A stretch of DNA of 64,000 nt, taken from contig NC_026660.2 of the NCBI RefSeq assembly GCF_000004075.3, forward strand, positions 22,943,498 through 23,007,497, given 5' to 3'. Under the pieces are notes generated by a model. It made no database searches. It saw only the letters and a list, made by a program, of their open reading frames with translations, and had not been told where the DNA came from. This stretch comes from Cucumis sativus. Lineage: Eukaryota > Streptophyta > Magnoliopsida > Cucurbitales > Cucurbitaceae. Within the stretch, counting starts at the first letter, position 1. The number at the start of each line of letters is the position of its first letter. Shown here piece after piece: positions 37,660-48,018 of the stretch. The position numbers and the translations under genes are program-made.

Positions 37660-38495
37660 AATCTAGTGGAGAGTACAATTCCAACTACAGATTTCATGTA
37701 TCTAATATATGTATGCTAAAAAACAACGTTACTATGTATCTAATATATATTCTAAAAAATACAGATATAACGTAGACTATTAATTTGCACTTCCAACACA
37801 AACTATAACAACTAAGACTATTAAAACTATAACCTAAAGTCTGCCTCTCATACTTCTAACCATCACGTAACATCATATTTTTAACGAATTTAAAACATTT
37901 CCTCAAATCTTACGTGTTGTTTCGTTCTAGAGTTTTTCTTTTTCATGAAAATGGACAGAGATTTTTAAATTATTATATCACAGTTTTCAAATTTTTGCTT
38001 GGGAATAAAAGATTCCCAGGCATCCTTGTGAGTTTTTTATTCCATTCCAAAACCGTGAGTTTACTCTTTCTATTAATTCGGCTTAGTAGTAAGGTTTTTC
38101 TATATTTCATTACGATATAATCAAAAAGTTTTCATAAAAGAATTGACTTCTCTGCCAAAATCAAAAAACCATATGGATAGCAACAGAGACTAGCCATGAT
38201 TAGAATTCATAAGACGCTAGGATATATATTTTTCCAAATGAGCACCTCTATATGTACAACCTTTCCCCTTTTTCCCTTCATGGCTTAAAGAGCATGGTGG
38301 AGTATGTTGATCTAAACCAGCTGAGCTCAAATTGGCCTACTTTTCATTCAATTGATTAAAAGAACTCTTCAAATAAAATACATGGCCAGCAATAGTATTT
38401 GACAAAATCAATCTTGTTAGTTAAACGAGAAACACACCTCACTATAAGCTCTTTACACTACCAAAAATGTTTAAGTTGTATAACAAGTAATAAGC

Positions 38496-39920
38496 TCACA
38501 TTGCCATAAGCTTTGGACCATTATCAGGCATGCCCATACCAGCAGCAAGCTCGGCGTCCAGTTGCGTGTGAGGTGCAGGACCCAACATTTGTTTTACCCT
38601 GCAACATTGTCATTGTGGTACAGGAACATAGTTAACAATTGCAGTTCAAACATTCTTCTTTAGTACAATCTTACTAACTTCATACCTCACAATCAAATGA
38701 ATCAAATATTATAGTGAACAGTTGCATTTCCTATATTTTTCTTCAAATACAGTCATACTAACTTTACACCTTACAACCAAGAAATCAAATACTATAGAGA
38801 AACTAAGGTCAATGGCTATAAATGGATATAATTAAAGAATCAAAAGAAGATTATCAGTTCAAATTCCACTGGAGTTCCAAATTTGGTTTCACCTTTGCCG
38901 TTATTTATAACAAATTAAGACTGAGACCAGGTGAAGGAACTCAAGAAATTTAAACTCAGTTAGCACTAAGACAAACTCCAGTACCAAGTTCAATATTCCA
39001 ATTCCAAGTTCATAATTTCACACAACCACCCAATCAAAGCACCAACCGAATTAGGCAAACTAAAAATGTAAATATAAGAAACAAAAGCTGATAAGGTTAA
39101 TAAAACTAAGCGTTCTCAACATTTAATAATTTCTCCAAGGAGAATACGAGATGGATTTCTTTTAAATATATGAACTTAAATGTGCAAAGGATGCCCAAAA
39201 AATAATGAGAGGTAAAAATTGACTAAGCTCACCTCTTCCTGTGACGCTTGGTCTTGAAATGCTCATCCCTCACAGACACATTCGCAAAGTATCGGCTGAA
39301 ACCATACCATTAATTGATTTTAAATTGTAAACTTTAAAATCGTACATACTAGTTTCATCCAATGTAAGAATCATAATACTTCACAAACATCTCAGCCTCA
39401 GATAACACATCAAAAAAATATTCAGCCCTAAAGATGAGTAAACCATAGCATTAATTGATTGATTATAAACTCTAAACTTCAAATTTCATTAAAGATAACC
39501 AAATCATAATACTTGACGAAATATTCAGCCCTAACCATTAAAATTGATGAATTCTCTACAATGAGAGAAACGGTTTTCTATAGAAATTTAGAGTAAATAA
39601 ATTTAACAAAAAGAGTAGCAAATGGAAGAACTTACTCGCAGTGCAGGCAGTAGTACTGCCCCATTCCAGGCAAATCTTCATCGACAGGAAGAGAAGGCCT
39701 CTCTACCTCAGGTTTCGCTAATTCATTGTAAACCATATCATCCCGTGATTCATCGATTCATCAAATTAAGGAAAATCCATAAACATAACGAAAACGAAAA
39801 ACGAAATAGAACAATGAAGTGTAAGAAAAGGATATCTTTGACAAGAAATTTCGTTCGCCTAGCGGTCTTGTGTGAGTATCTCCGCTTCTTTACGCTTCTG
39901 TGAGGACACTTTCCTCCCAT
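38496..39920 (-). CDS. ZNF593/Bud20-type zinc-finger ribosome biogenesis factor
   Basis: Four exons (39920-39836, 39744-39636, 39295-39233, 38598-38496) encode 119 residues. The highly basic N terminus MGGKCPHRSVKKRRYSHKTA continues to an acidic linker and a single C2H2 finger: C61-x2-C64-x12-H77-x5-H83 within YYCLHCDRYFANVSVRDEHF, then KTKRHRKR. Length, single finger and flanking basic tracts match the ZNF593/Bud20 family. In yeast Bud20 is a nucleus-cytoplasm shuttling factor of the pre-60S ribosomal particle, so nucleolar ribosome assembly is the likely role. Intron 1 has AT-AC ends and U12 signals (separate entry); the other two are GT-AG. The ATG at 39,920 gives the conserved family N terminus. 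Confidence 0.93.
39745..39835 (-). other. U12-type AT-AC intron in ZNF593/Bud20 homologue
   Basis: The intron starts ATATCCTTTT directly after CAAAG and ends in AC before GGGATGATATGG. No GT-AG pair restores the frame, whereas this AT-AC pair joins exactly in phase to give ...LVKGDDMVYNE. A TTCCTTAAT branch-point motif (39,773-39,765), near the U12 consensus TTCCTTAAC, lies about 21 bases before the 3' end. Length is 91 bases. Together these identify a minor-spliceosome intron. Confidence 0.9.
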
Positions 39921-40033
39921 ATTCTTCAATCTGGAGCTCAAGTATTGCTAAATCGGAGTAAAATTAGGGTTTTGTTTATTGGCGGTTGTTCCACCGGAGC
40001 CCTAGGGAAAGAGGAAGGGATGCGGGAGAATGT

Positions 40034-40058
40034 TGTGTGTGTGTGTATATATATATGT
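40034..40058. repeat. (TG)n(TA)n microsatellite
   Basis: A run of TG dinucleotides passes directly into TA dinucleotides, upstream of the zinc-finger gene, probably in its promoter. Confidence 0.9.
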
Positions 40059-40065
40059 GCATGAA

Positions 40066-40079
40066 AAACGACGTCGTTT
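40066..40079. promoter_or_regulatory. 14-bp perfect palindrome with GACGTC core
   Basis: AAACGACGTCGTTT is its own reverse complement. It lies about 150 bases upstream of the zinc-finger start codon. The ACGT core is the type bound by plant bZIP factors (C-box/CRE-like). Function is inferred from sequence only. Confidence 0.5.
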
Positions 40080-41092
40080 AACTTGAAAGTGTCAACGTGA
40101 GCTTCCGTCCCTCTCATTTGGATCTAATTTTTTTCAACAAATATTAATCTCTTTTTCTGCCTCTAAATTTTATTTAATTTAAAGCATAAATTAATAATGG
40201 TATCAATTTCAAATTTTTAAAAAATACCAATTTCTGCCTCTATATTCATTTCTTATCAATTCTCTCTATCTCTTTTTGTTGAAATATGAGTGTTTAGGAA
40301 AGAAATCTGTATTATTTCTTATATCAAATTTATTATGTTAAATAAATGCATTTTCATTGTATAGTGTATAGTACCAATTACCAAATACATTTAAAACAAT
40401 TATTTAAATTAGAATTCAAGTAATAAATATGCTACCAAACACAAATATAAAAACATAAAATATATTTATGTTTTCAAATTCTAAATGTTTGAGAATCTTA
40501 ACCAATTCCAACAAAGTACATGAGTTCTTTTCTTCATAATTCAAAGTTTACGGATTGGACTAAAATAGGGCCATTTGTTTCCTTTCATCTACTAAGGAGT
40601 CCCAAAAAGCATAAACAATTATATATACAAAAGAGTTCATTTTCAAAATTGAAAATCCAAATAACCTTTTTTTTAATCACTTTCCTTTTTATTTACCTTT
40701 GAATATTGCCAGGTGATATCCATTCTTTTCAAATTTAACCATATGATTGTTTCCTCTACAAATTAAAAAGAAAAAGAAATTTATTGATAATGAAAGATAA
40801 AAATTTATGAGCTTCTTACAAACCTCTCTCTAAAATTTAAAAATCTATTAATACAAAATTGGGAGTTTAAGAACAGATAATAAACCCTTTTAAAGTAAGA
40901 GGACCGATTGAACACAACTATCAAAATTCAAAAACTAAACTTGTAATTGAACATAGCATTGATGTATCCCCATCAGTAACCGTTTCAATACACAATAATC
41001 TAAGAATGGAAAATGTAAAATTGAAGTTTTGAAACTATTTCCCTAAATAAATAAATCTACAGAAGAAGAAGAAGAAAAGAATGAAGGTTGAA

Positions 41093-44000
41093 TTAGTCGA
41101 GTTCATCAAGTTTGACATCACGTTGTTCGCCTGAGGAAAGATCTTTAACTCCGACCATTCCTCGTTCCCATTCTGAACTTCCAACTAGTATCAACCGGCG
41201 AGCGTTTATCCGCGTCGCTCGTTTGAACACCCTACAAATAATTAAGCAAAGCAGTGTGGATAAGAAAAGTGATAATTTTGACGGAGTCGATTGAGTTTTG
41301 TGAATGATACCATTTGAGAGGTTTGTTCTCCAAGACCAAATCAACAGTTTGGCCTTTCTCCCTGAGAATGGTAGCAACTTTCGAAGCCGCACCTTGAAGA
41401 TCAGGATCCAAAGCACAAACTATGTTCTCTACTTCAGCATTCAGTTCCGGCAGCAACTTCTTTTCCTTGAGCAACTACAACCAAATCCCACGCCCAACAG
41501 CAAAACCAAATTTATCAAATCCTACCTATAGAGAAGTATGGACAAAAGGTGTATGTATTTGTTGAAGAATGTGATTAAAATAAATCCTTTTGTCCAAATC
41601 AGTTTACGCACACTAATCTCACAAGACAACCCGTCTAACACTACAATATTTGAGTGTCAAGAAAACTCATAAGATGTTAATCCTTTGGTAGGTCGTCATC
41701 ATGGATTGAACTCATGACTGCTTAGCCTTGTATTTAGATTAATGTTTTCGATTTTACCACTAGGTCAACCCCTGATGGTTTCCGCGTAGAGGTTTAAATG
41801 ATTTGGTTCTTTCCTCGGACGATTTAAATAACTTGAACCAACAAACAGATACAGTTGGCAGTGGGTGGAACCAACTCAGTTTCATTGCTTTCCTTGGTTT
41901 CAACCTAATTAGAAGTTAATTCTGAGTGTTCTTGTGGTGGGACATAGCAGTTTCGGCAAAAATGGTTGTTTGTCATTTCCCAAACAAAAGAATATAATAT
42001 TATCAGCGAATTGGTACATTGGAGATGGGAGAGAGTCAATTTATCCTTACCCACTTCAAATCCCTTCAACACGTTTGAAAACCACTTTGCTTAAAACATC
42101 CACTACGACCAAGAAAAAGAAAGGAGAGGTTCCCCTAGCTTAAGACCTCTTGGAGCAAGAATCTTATTTTTAGGACTTCCATAATTAGGTAAAAAAAATT
42201 TAACCATCCAGGCACAACGCCTGACCTAAGTCCTCAAGAATTTTGCCCAAGAAATTTCAATCCATGTGATCATCAACCTGTTCAATGTTCTAAATTTCGA
42301 GAATGTATTGGTTTCACCCCTTGTTTGAAACTCAATGAGACAAAATTGGAAGTTTACTTCTGAATAAAATTAACCTCCCCAAGTAAAAGAGAATAAAATT
42401 TTCCTACTTTTCGAAAGCATGTTATGTGAGTTAATCATTAATGTATGCACGCAACTAAATCTACCAAAAAACCAATGACTCCTAAAAGATTTGATATCAA
42501 GAAGTTAGTGTGCTACATATAATACATAAGATAAACGGCCTACATGTTGAACCATAAGATTCATAACTATGGGCCACTTCAAGGTGGTCTGGTTATTAAA
42601 TAAATAGTCAAACAGAGCTGATCATAAAGCATAACATTAATAATTGAAGTAAGAAAACTGCAGCACAGGAATAATGTGCCGTAGAATTTTATGATTGTGT
42701 AAAGATGCAAAGATCAGCTTAAAACTTACCTCTACAATAACAGCATCACCAAACCCGAAGCCACAAGCAGGAATATCATCGCCACCAAATGTAGAAAGCA
42801 AACGATCATACCTACCTCCACCGCATATGGCTCGCAGCTTACCCCCTCTGTCAAAGCCCTGAAACAGCGTCTTTATTATTAAAATTAACCAAAAGAGCAA
42901 TTTTCATGACATTTAGCTTTTCTTCAATTTAACTGATACAAGGACAAAAGAGGGAAGACAGAGAGAGAGCTTTTTATCACTTTACCAATTATTTCCCTTA
43001 AACAATAAGCAAGAAATAAATGTAACTAAACTTTTAACTAAATGAAGAGAGTTTAAGAAGAAATATTCACCAAAGAAACAAGGAAAAGAAATAGAAGTGA
43101 ACAATAATGGATGCTCTGGAAAAAAGAAATTTGATGAAAGATATAATTTTATTCTCTATTTATGTGCGAATGCAGCAATTCTGCTTGATAATATACTACA
43201 AAAATCATGAAAACATATACTGTTACAAATCCATTCCTTAGCCACATATCAGATTTTACTAGCAATTACATAAACATATTACAAAATATTTGATGTACAA
43301 ATTTTCATATACTTTATAGCATTAGACTTCCAATTGGGGATTGTGGCTATTTAATGAGATGATTTACCTTTATTTATTCCGTTTACATGCTGGTATAAAA
43401 TTAACTCAGGAAACAGTTACAGATATAATAGCTGTAGTTTTTTTCCCTTTATTTCTTTAATTTATTATAATGAGAATATGTAGCTCACTGTAGTTCAAAG
43501 TGTGGGACGTGGCATTATTTCAGTTAGACATATAACATATGTTAAACCTATGCCAATGAAGACAAGTCAAATAAACAAGACAAACAAGTTCATGGGAAAA
43601 GTGAACATCAATACTAACAACAAAACTAACCTCAAAAACAATACCAGTGTAATAGGCAAGCCCACGAACAATGGAAGCATCAAATTGGATCCAGTCAGAA
43701 TAACCAAACTTTTCAGCAAGGGAAAAAAGCTGCTTCAGATCAGACAACGCTTCACCACCACCTCCAAGTACCTCTATGCAAGAATAACAATCACACTCCA
43801 ATTTGAATCCCTTTCAACTAATTGGTCAAAGACTTAACCATTTGCAGAAAATAACCTTCTAACTTTGTCAAAGACTTTACTGAAAGAACTTGCAAGAGCT
43901 CCTCAATAGCATCCTCTGATACGCCCACAACCTTCAGTTCCTTCTTCATCTCATCCAATGGAATTTTCTCTATCTGTTAATAAGATTAAGAGCCAGAGGG

Positions 44001-46724
44001 AAACAGAGACAGAAGAAATAATTACATCCTGACGCACTGCAAAAGCAAATAAAAGTTAATGGAACTTGAGTAATCGATACCAACCTTGTCTATGATGATG
44101 CAAACCTTGCCAAACATATTTTGAGGTATTCCATAGCATTTAAGGACATCTTGCAAAACCTAACATCAAACTAAAAACATTAGGCATTTACAGCGACTGA
44201 AACTACAAAAATCTTTGTTCACTATTGAACATTCAATAACTACATTAGTACATTTATTGGAATGATCACACAAGATGCACGGAGAAAATACCTTTCGACT
44301 GGAAACCTTAAATCCAACATCTGATGCTGTAATTCCAACTTTCTTGAAAAACGTAACAATTGAAGATAGCAGCTCTGCTTCAGCCTATAAAAAGATTAGA
44401 TCAAAAATAAATGAACGAAGATAATGAGCACACATATATATTTGTATGCAAAGAAAAAGGTACCCTACCCTGTTCAAAAAAGTTTTAACATTCAATTCAA
44501 GCCAGGTACCAAAGAGTAAACTTTATAACAACCAGTACCAGACCATGTCAAGATGACTAGATGGCTAGATGACTTCAAACAAGTTATATATTTGTTTTGT
44601 TAAACTAAATTGCATCCTCTGAACCCACAAACACTTGAGAAGAGTGATAGTCTGACTAACAAAAATATCCACAGAAAAAATGACTAAAAATCCCATTTGA
44701 CAAGTACTTGCTATCATCTGCATTGGTGCTCGAAAAAAAAAAAACTAACTCATCAAACACGATATTTTTATGAGAAACTGTTTTCTATGAGAAACCTTCA
44801 TAAGCTATATTCATTTCACTAAAATCTAGAGCCCAAAGCTGCTGCCTAAGAAGGCAGAAACTTCTTTCAGCTATAAAATACACACACATATATTTTTAAA
44901 AAATTAAAAGAAAACTAATGCCATATACTAAAATTCTCATACCGTAACCCCAGGTACACCAAGGATATCCATATTCCATTGGTAATGCTCACGACGCCGA
45001 CCTCTAGTCATTCTCTCATACCGCCAGCATTGCCCTATGGCAAACCATTTTATTGGAAGGGACAAAGATTTTCTGGACAGAAAGAAAGATGGAGATCAAA
45101 ATCTGGCATCTGTACCTGGATGCAAAGATAATTTAAACAAATAAATAGACAAATATTAAATTTACACACACGTGATTATAATTTTTTTCCCTTCTAAAAT
45201 AGACAAAAAAAAAGTGGTAGAATATAGCAAACACGTTCCAAGATAAATGGAAACATGTTGCTTTTAAAGAAAAATACCCTTTCTGGATCACCAATCTCGC
45301 CAAGGAAGGGGTAAGCTCAGGCCTCAAAGCAACTCGACGATTCCCCCGATCTTCAAAACAATAGAGCTACAAAAAGAAAGAGCACAAATTAAAGACAATT
45401 TGAAAAACATGTATAAAGTGTAATGCCAAAAATGTCCCTTATGAAGAGGCAAAATATGAATAGGGTGGAGGTAGGAAGAAGATGAATGTGCACAGGATAC
45501 AAGCCCAAATAGTTTGCAACATGTATAAAACAAACTCCAAAATGCTGTATAATCTAGATTTCATGTAATTGTCAGCTTTAAGTCAAAGATGGACAGTGTA
45601 AGATAACATGTTAGTAATGTTTGTTAATAACTCAATTCCAAAAAATTTCGTTGCTGGAAAACACTGTTAGTATAACTCATACTATTTTAGAGAATGGGTT
45701 CCATTTCAAAACCAAATGGCAATGAGAGCAGTCCATCTATCATATAAAGAGTATGAGTCCCCTTGTTTTTCCAATGTGGAATTCTCAAGGCATACTACCG
45801 GCTACCCTATCAAACTCGCACCAAACATAAATAACTTCAATAGTTTAGTTTAATGCTGCACTGACTTGCTTCACAAATCGTTAAACAGAAATGGGAAAGA
45901 ATATTATTTCTTTCATTTAGTTGTTTTGATCTAATAATGTAAGAATCAGATATTGGGATTTCATTTGGTTCTTTATAAATTAAGTGCCCTCTTCTTTGTA
46001 TAGTTTGCGTAAGGAATATTCTTTTTGAATTCAAGCAGGAAATTACAGCCGATTACTCATACTCAATAAGTTCAAGAATAAATTACAGGCGCCGTTCTAC
46101 TCATTCTCTTTTTCTTTTATTTTTTCTGAAGCATGAAGATTTTGGGCTAAATTCAATAAATTAGTTTAAGAAATTAGTATAGGGATTGAAACCTGGTCTC
46201 TTATTTCTTCACCAGCTTTCCTTATAAACAGCGCCTCCGACTCGAGAACCGGATAATCAACCTCCTCAAATCCATACACTCGCGAAACCTAATCAACGAC
46301 AAAAACTAAAAACGAATGAAAAAAAGAAGCAAAAATCACTAACCAAACTACAATGCGAAACAACAGTATATGCAACCTCTCTGAAATTATTGAACAGCCA
46401 GTTACGGAGTCGCATATCTTCAGGTGGAAAATCCCTGGTTCCCTTGGGAGGGTTAACATCGATTCTCTGCAATTCTTCAGTGGTCGGCGCCGGAGAAAGC
46501 GCCCCCGATCTGCCGCCAGTGGTTCCGCCGTCGCTAACAGACTGAGCGGAAGAGACGGCGGTGAGAGAAGAGTGAAAGTTGCGGTTGAGGAAGAATGAGG
46601 GTTTAGGAAAGGGGAATCTGAGAATGATACTGAAAGCGAGTGATGAGGAAGAGAAAATGAAGGGTTTCAAACGAAGATTGAGGCTAGGTTGGAAGATAAG
46701 GAGTGAAGAAGGCTTCGCAGCCAT
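41093..46724 (-). CDS. organellar histidyl-tRNA synthetase
   Basis: Eleven exons join in phase to 507 residues: 46724-46377, 46288-46193, 45366-45278, 45072-44943, 44384-44292, 44159-44085, 43973-43856, 43773-43631, 42858-42730, 41474-41311, 41231-41093. The enzyme charges tRNA-His. The first about 85 residues are Ser/Phe/Arg-rich with few acidic residues, fitting a plastid and/or mitochondrial targeting peptide. Class II features are GTRDFPPE (95-102), the motif 2 region with RPELTP and [16 protein letters not shown] (from 194), the histidine-binding peptides LAYYTG (355-360) and GGGRYD (377-382), and a motif 3 region [15 protein letters not shown]-terminal anticodon-binding domain follows (about 408-507). 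Bacterial-like features match the single organelle HisRS of plants. Intron 9 (41,475-42,729) holds LINE and SINE remnants. Confidence 0.95.
41588..41774 (-). mobile_element. tRNA-derived SINE (Au-like)
   Basis: Read on the minus strand it starts GGTTGACCTAGTGGTAAAA, a box A-like Pol III promoter element, and about 50 bases on has GAGTTCAATCCATG, a box B-like element. Downstream come 'gacggg(t)tgtctt' and 'gtgagattagtgtgcgtaa', in the order I know from Au-type plant SINEs. About 187 bases, in HisRS intron 9. There is no coding capacity. Boundaries are approximate; no target-site duplication was identified. Confidence 0.75.
41935..42285 (-). mobile_element. dead LINE reverse-transcriptase fragment
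   Basis: In shifting minus-strand frames I read pieces of a plant non-LTR reverse transcriptase in the right order: [15 protein letters not shown] (helix after the first catalytic motif), then [19 protein letters not shown] (the RGLxQGDPLSP motif), then a GFEVG-like stretch and HLQ followed by [15 protein letters not shown] (degraded F/YADD box). Stops and frameshifts interrupt it, so it is inactive. It lies in HisRS intron 9 in the same orientation as the gene, next to the SINE. Confidence 0.8.
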
Positions 46725-48018
46725 GGTGGTCGACGATGGAACGAAGCAGCAAAGTGGCGCCTAGTTGTGTTATACTTACAAAAATGAATTTACAGCCCTT
46801 TTCCTTTTTCTTAAGATTTAATAAATTCAACGTGTAATTTGAAATTTTGTTACATGATTAATTCAATTAAGACGTTGTCACGTCAGAACATTCGAACCTT
46901 TTGTCTTTTAAAAATTATAGTTTATGTAAATTAAGTTTATTTTGTAATTGTCTTACAACAAGAATCAAATTCAATTCAATTAGAAATTAATATCTGCTTA
47001 ATTTAAATTTGTTTAGTGATTTTTTTTAGAGAAATATGAAAATGTTCTAATATTGATAAGAAAAAAATATATATATTATTTGTGTTTTTTTAGAAAAGTT
47101 GTTTATTGGAGTTTAAGAAAAACAATAAAAAATAAAATAAACTATTTACCATGCACTAAAAAAACTAAAAACAGAATGAATAACATTTGGTCATTTTTTA
47201 CCATTTTTCTTTCTATTTTAATACCACCAAAAATTGTGAATGTTTGTCTATTGTTTGAAGTTTTTTTTTTTGGAGAAACATCAGTTTAAATAAAAATAAA
47301 TCATCAAAATTGAATTTATCGGTAAAAAGACGCCCGATAGTCTTTAAAATTACAGTTTTTTTCAATATTTGGAAGGGAAAAATTCCTTTACAAATTTTGA
47401 AGGAAATTGTGAGGCGTAATAAATCATTGAGTTCCTTAAAAAATAGAAAAACTCCTACTATTTAGATCTATTTATTTAATCTTAAAATACATGGTTATTA
47501 TTGTTTGCTTTTACTAAAAAAAAAATATCAAATAACCAATATTGGTTTTAGGTGGTGATTTATGGTCGTCCCTTTCTAAACACTAGCGGATTTATTTGAG
47601 GCTTAGATTAAGTCAAATGACTAAAACTACTATGATAAACAGTGATATTTTCACCAACATGTTTATAAACATATTTATAAAATAGCATATCCAGACATTG
47701 TTTAGGCTATGATGTTCAGAACAAAATATATGTCATCAAAGTCCAATCACTGAAACTAAAACAATATTGTTTAACTCATCAAAAGAAAAGAAAAACAAGA
47801 GTGAGAGAGATGATTGGATAAAATTTCATATACTATCGCAGTATAATTATCATTAACGAATGGCCACACCGACATCCTTTTGAAACTGTGGTGAGGTTCA
47901 CCACCGTAAAAGAAGTATCTACGAGGCCAAAATTACACTATGAACAAAAAAAGTACCATACCCCAATAGTATAAGAATTTTTTTTTGAGACATAGTGAAA
48001 GAGGTGATATCTAAATGA
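46725..48018. other. intergenic region between carbonic anhydrase 3' end and HisRS promoter
   Basis: AT-rich DNA with long A/T runs and no supportable gene. Its right end presumably includes the 3' UTR of the carbonic anhydrase gene. Confidence 0.6.

Larger units (their letters stand above)
35591..38495. other. gene-free region with tandem repeats
   Basis: No supportable gene on either strand. The part to about 36,300 is less AT-rich and might hold decayed exons belonging with the frame at 35,429. Beyond that it is AT-rich intergenic DNA with two tandem duplications (37,431-37,597 and 37,622-37,659) and the 3' UTR of the zinc-finger gene at its right end. Confidence 0.55.

Noticed and set aside
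39921..39941. Extension of the zinc-finger protein by seven residues
   Set aside because: It would need a non-ATG start. The ATG at 39,920 gives the conserved MGGKCPHRS N terminus.
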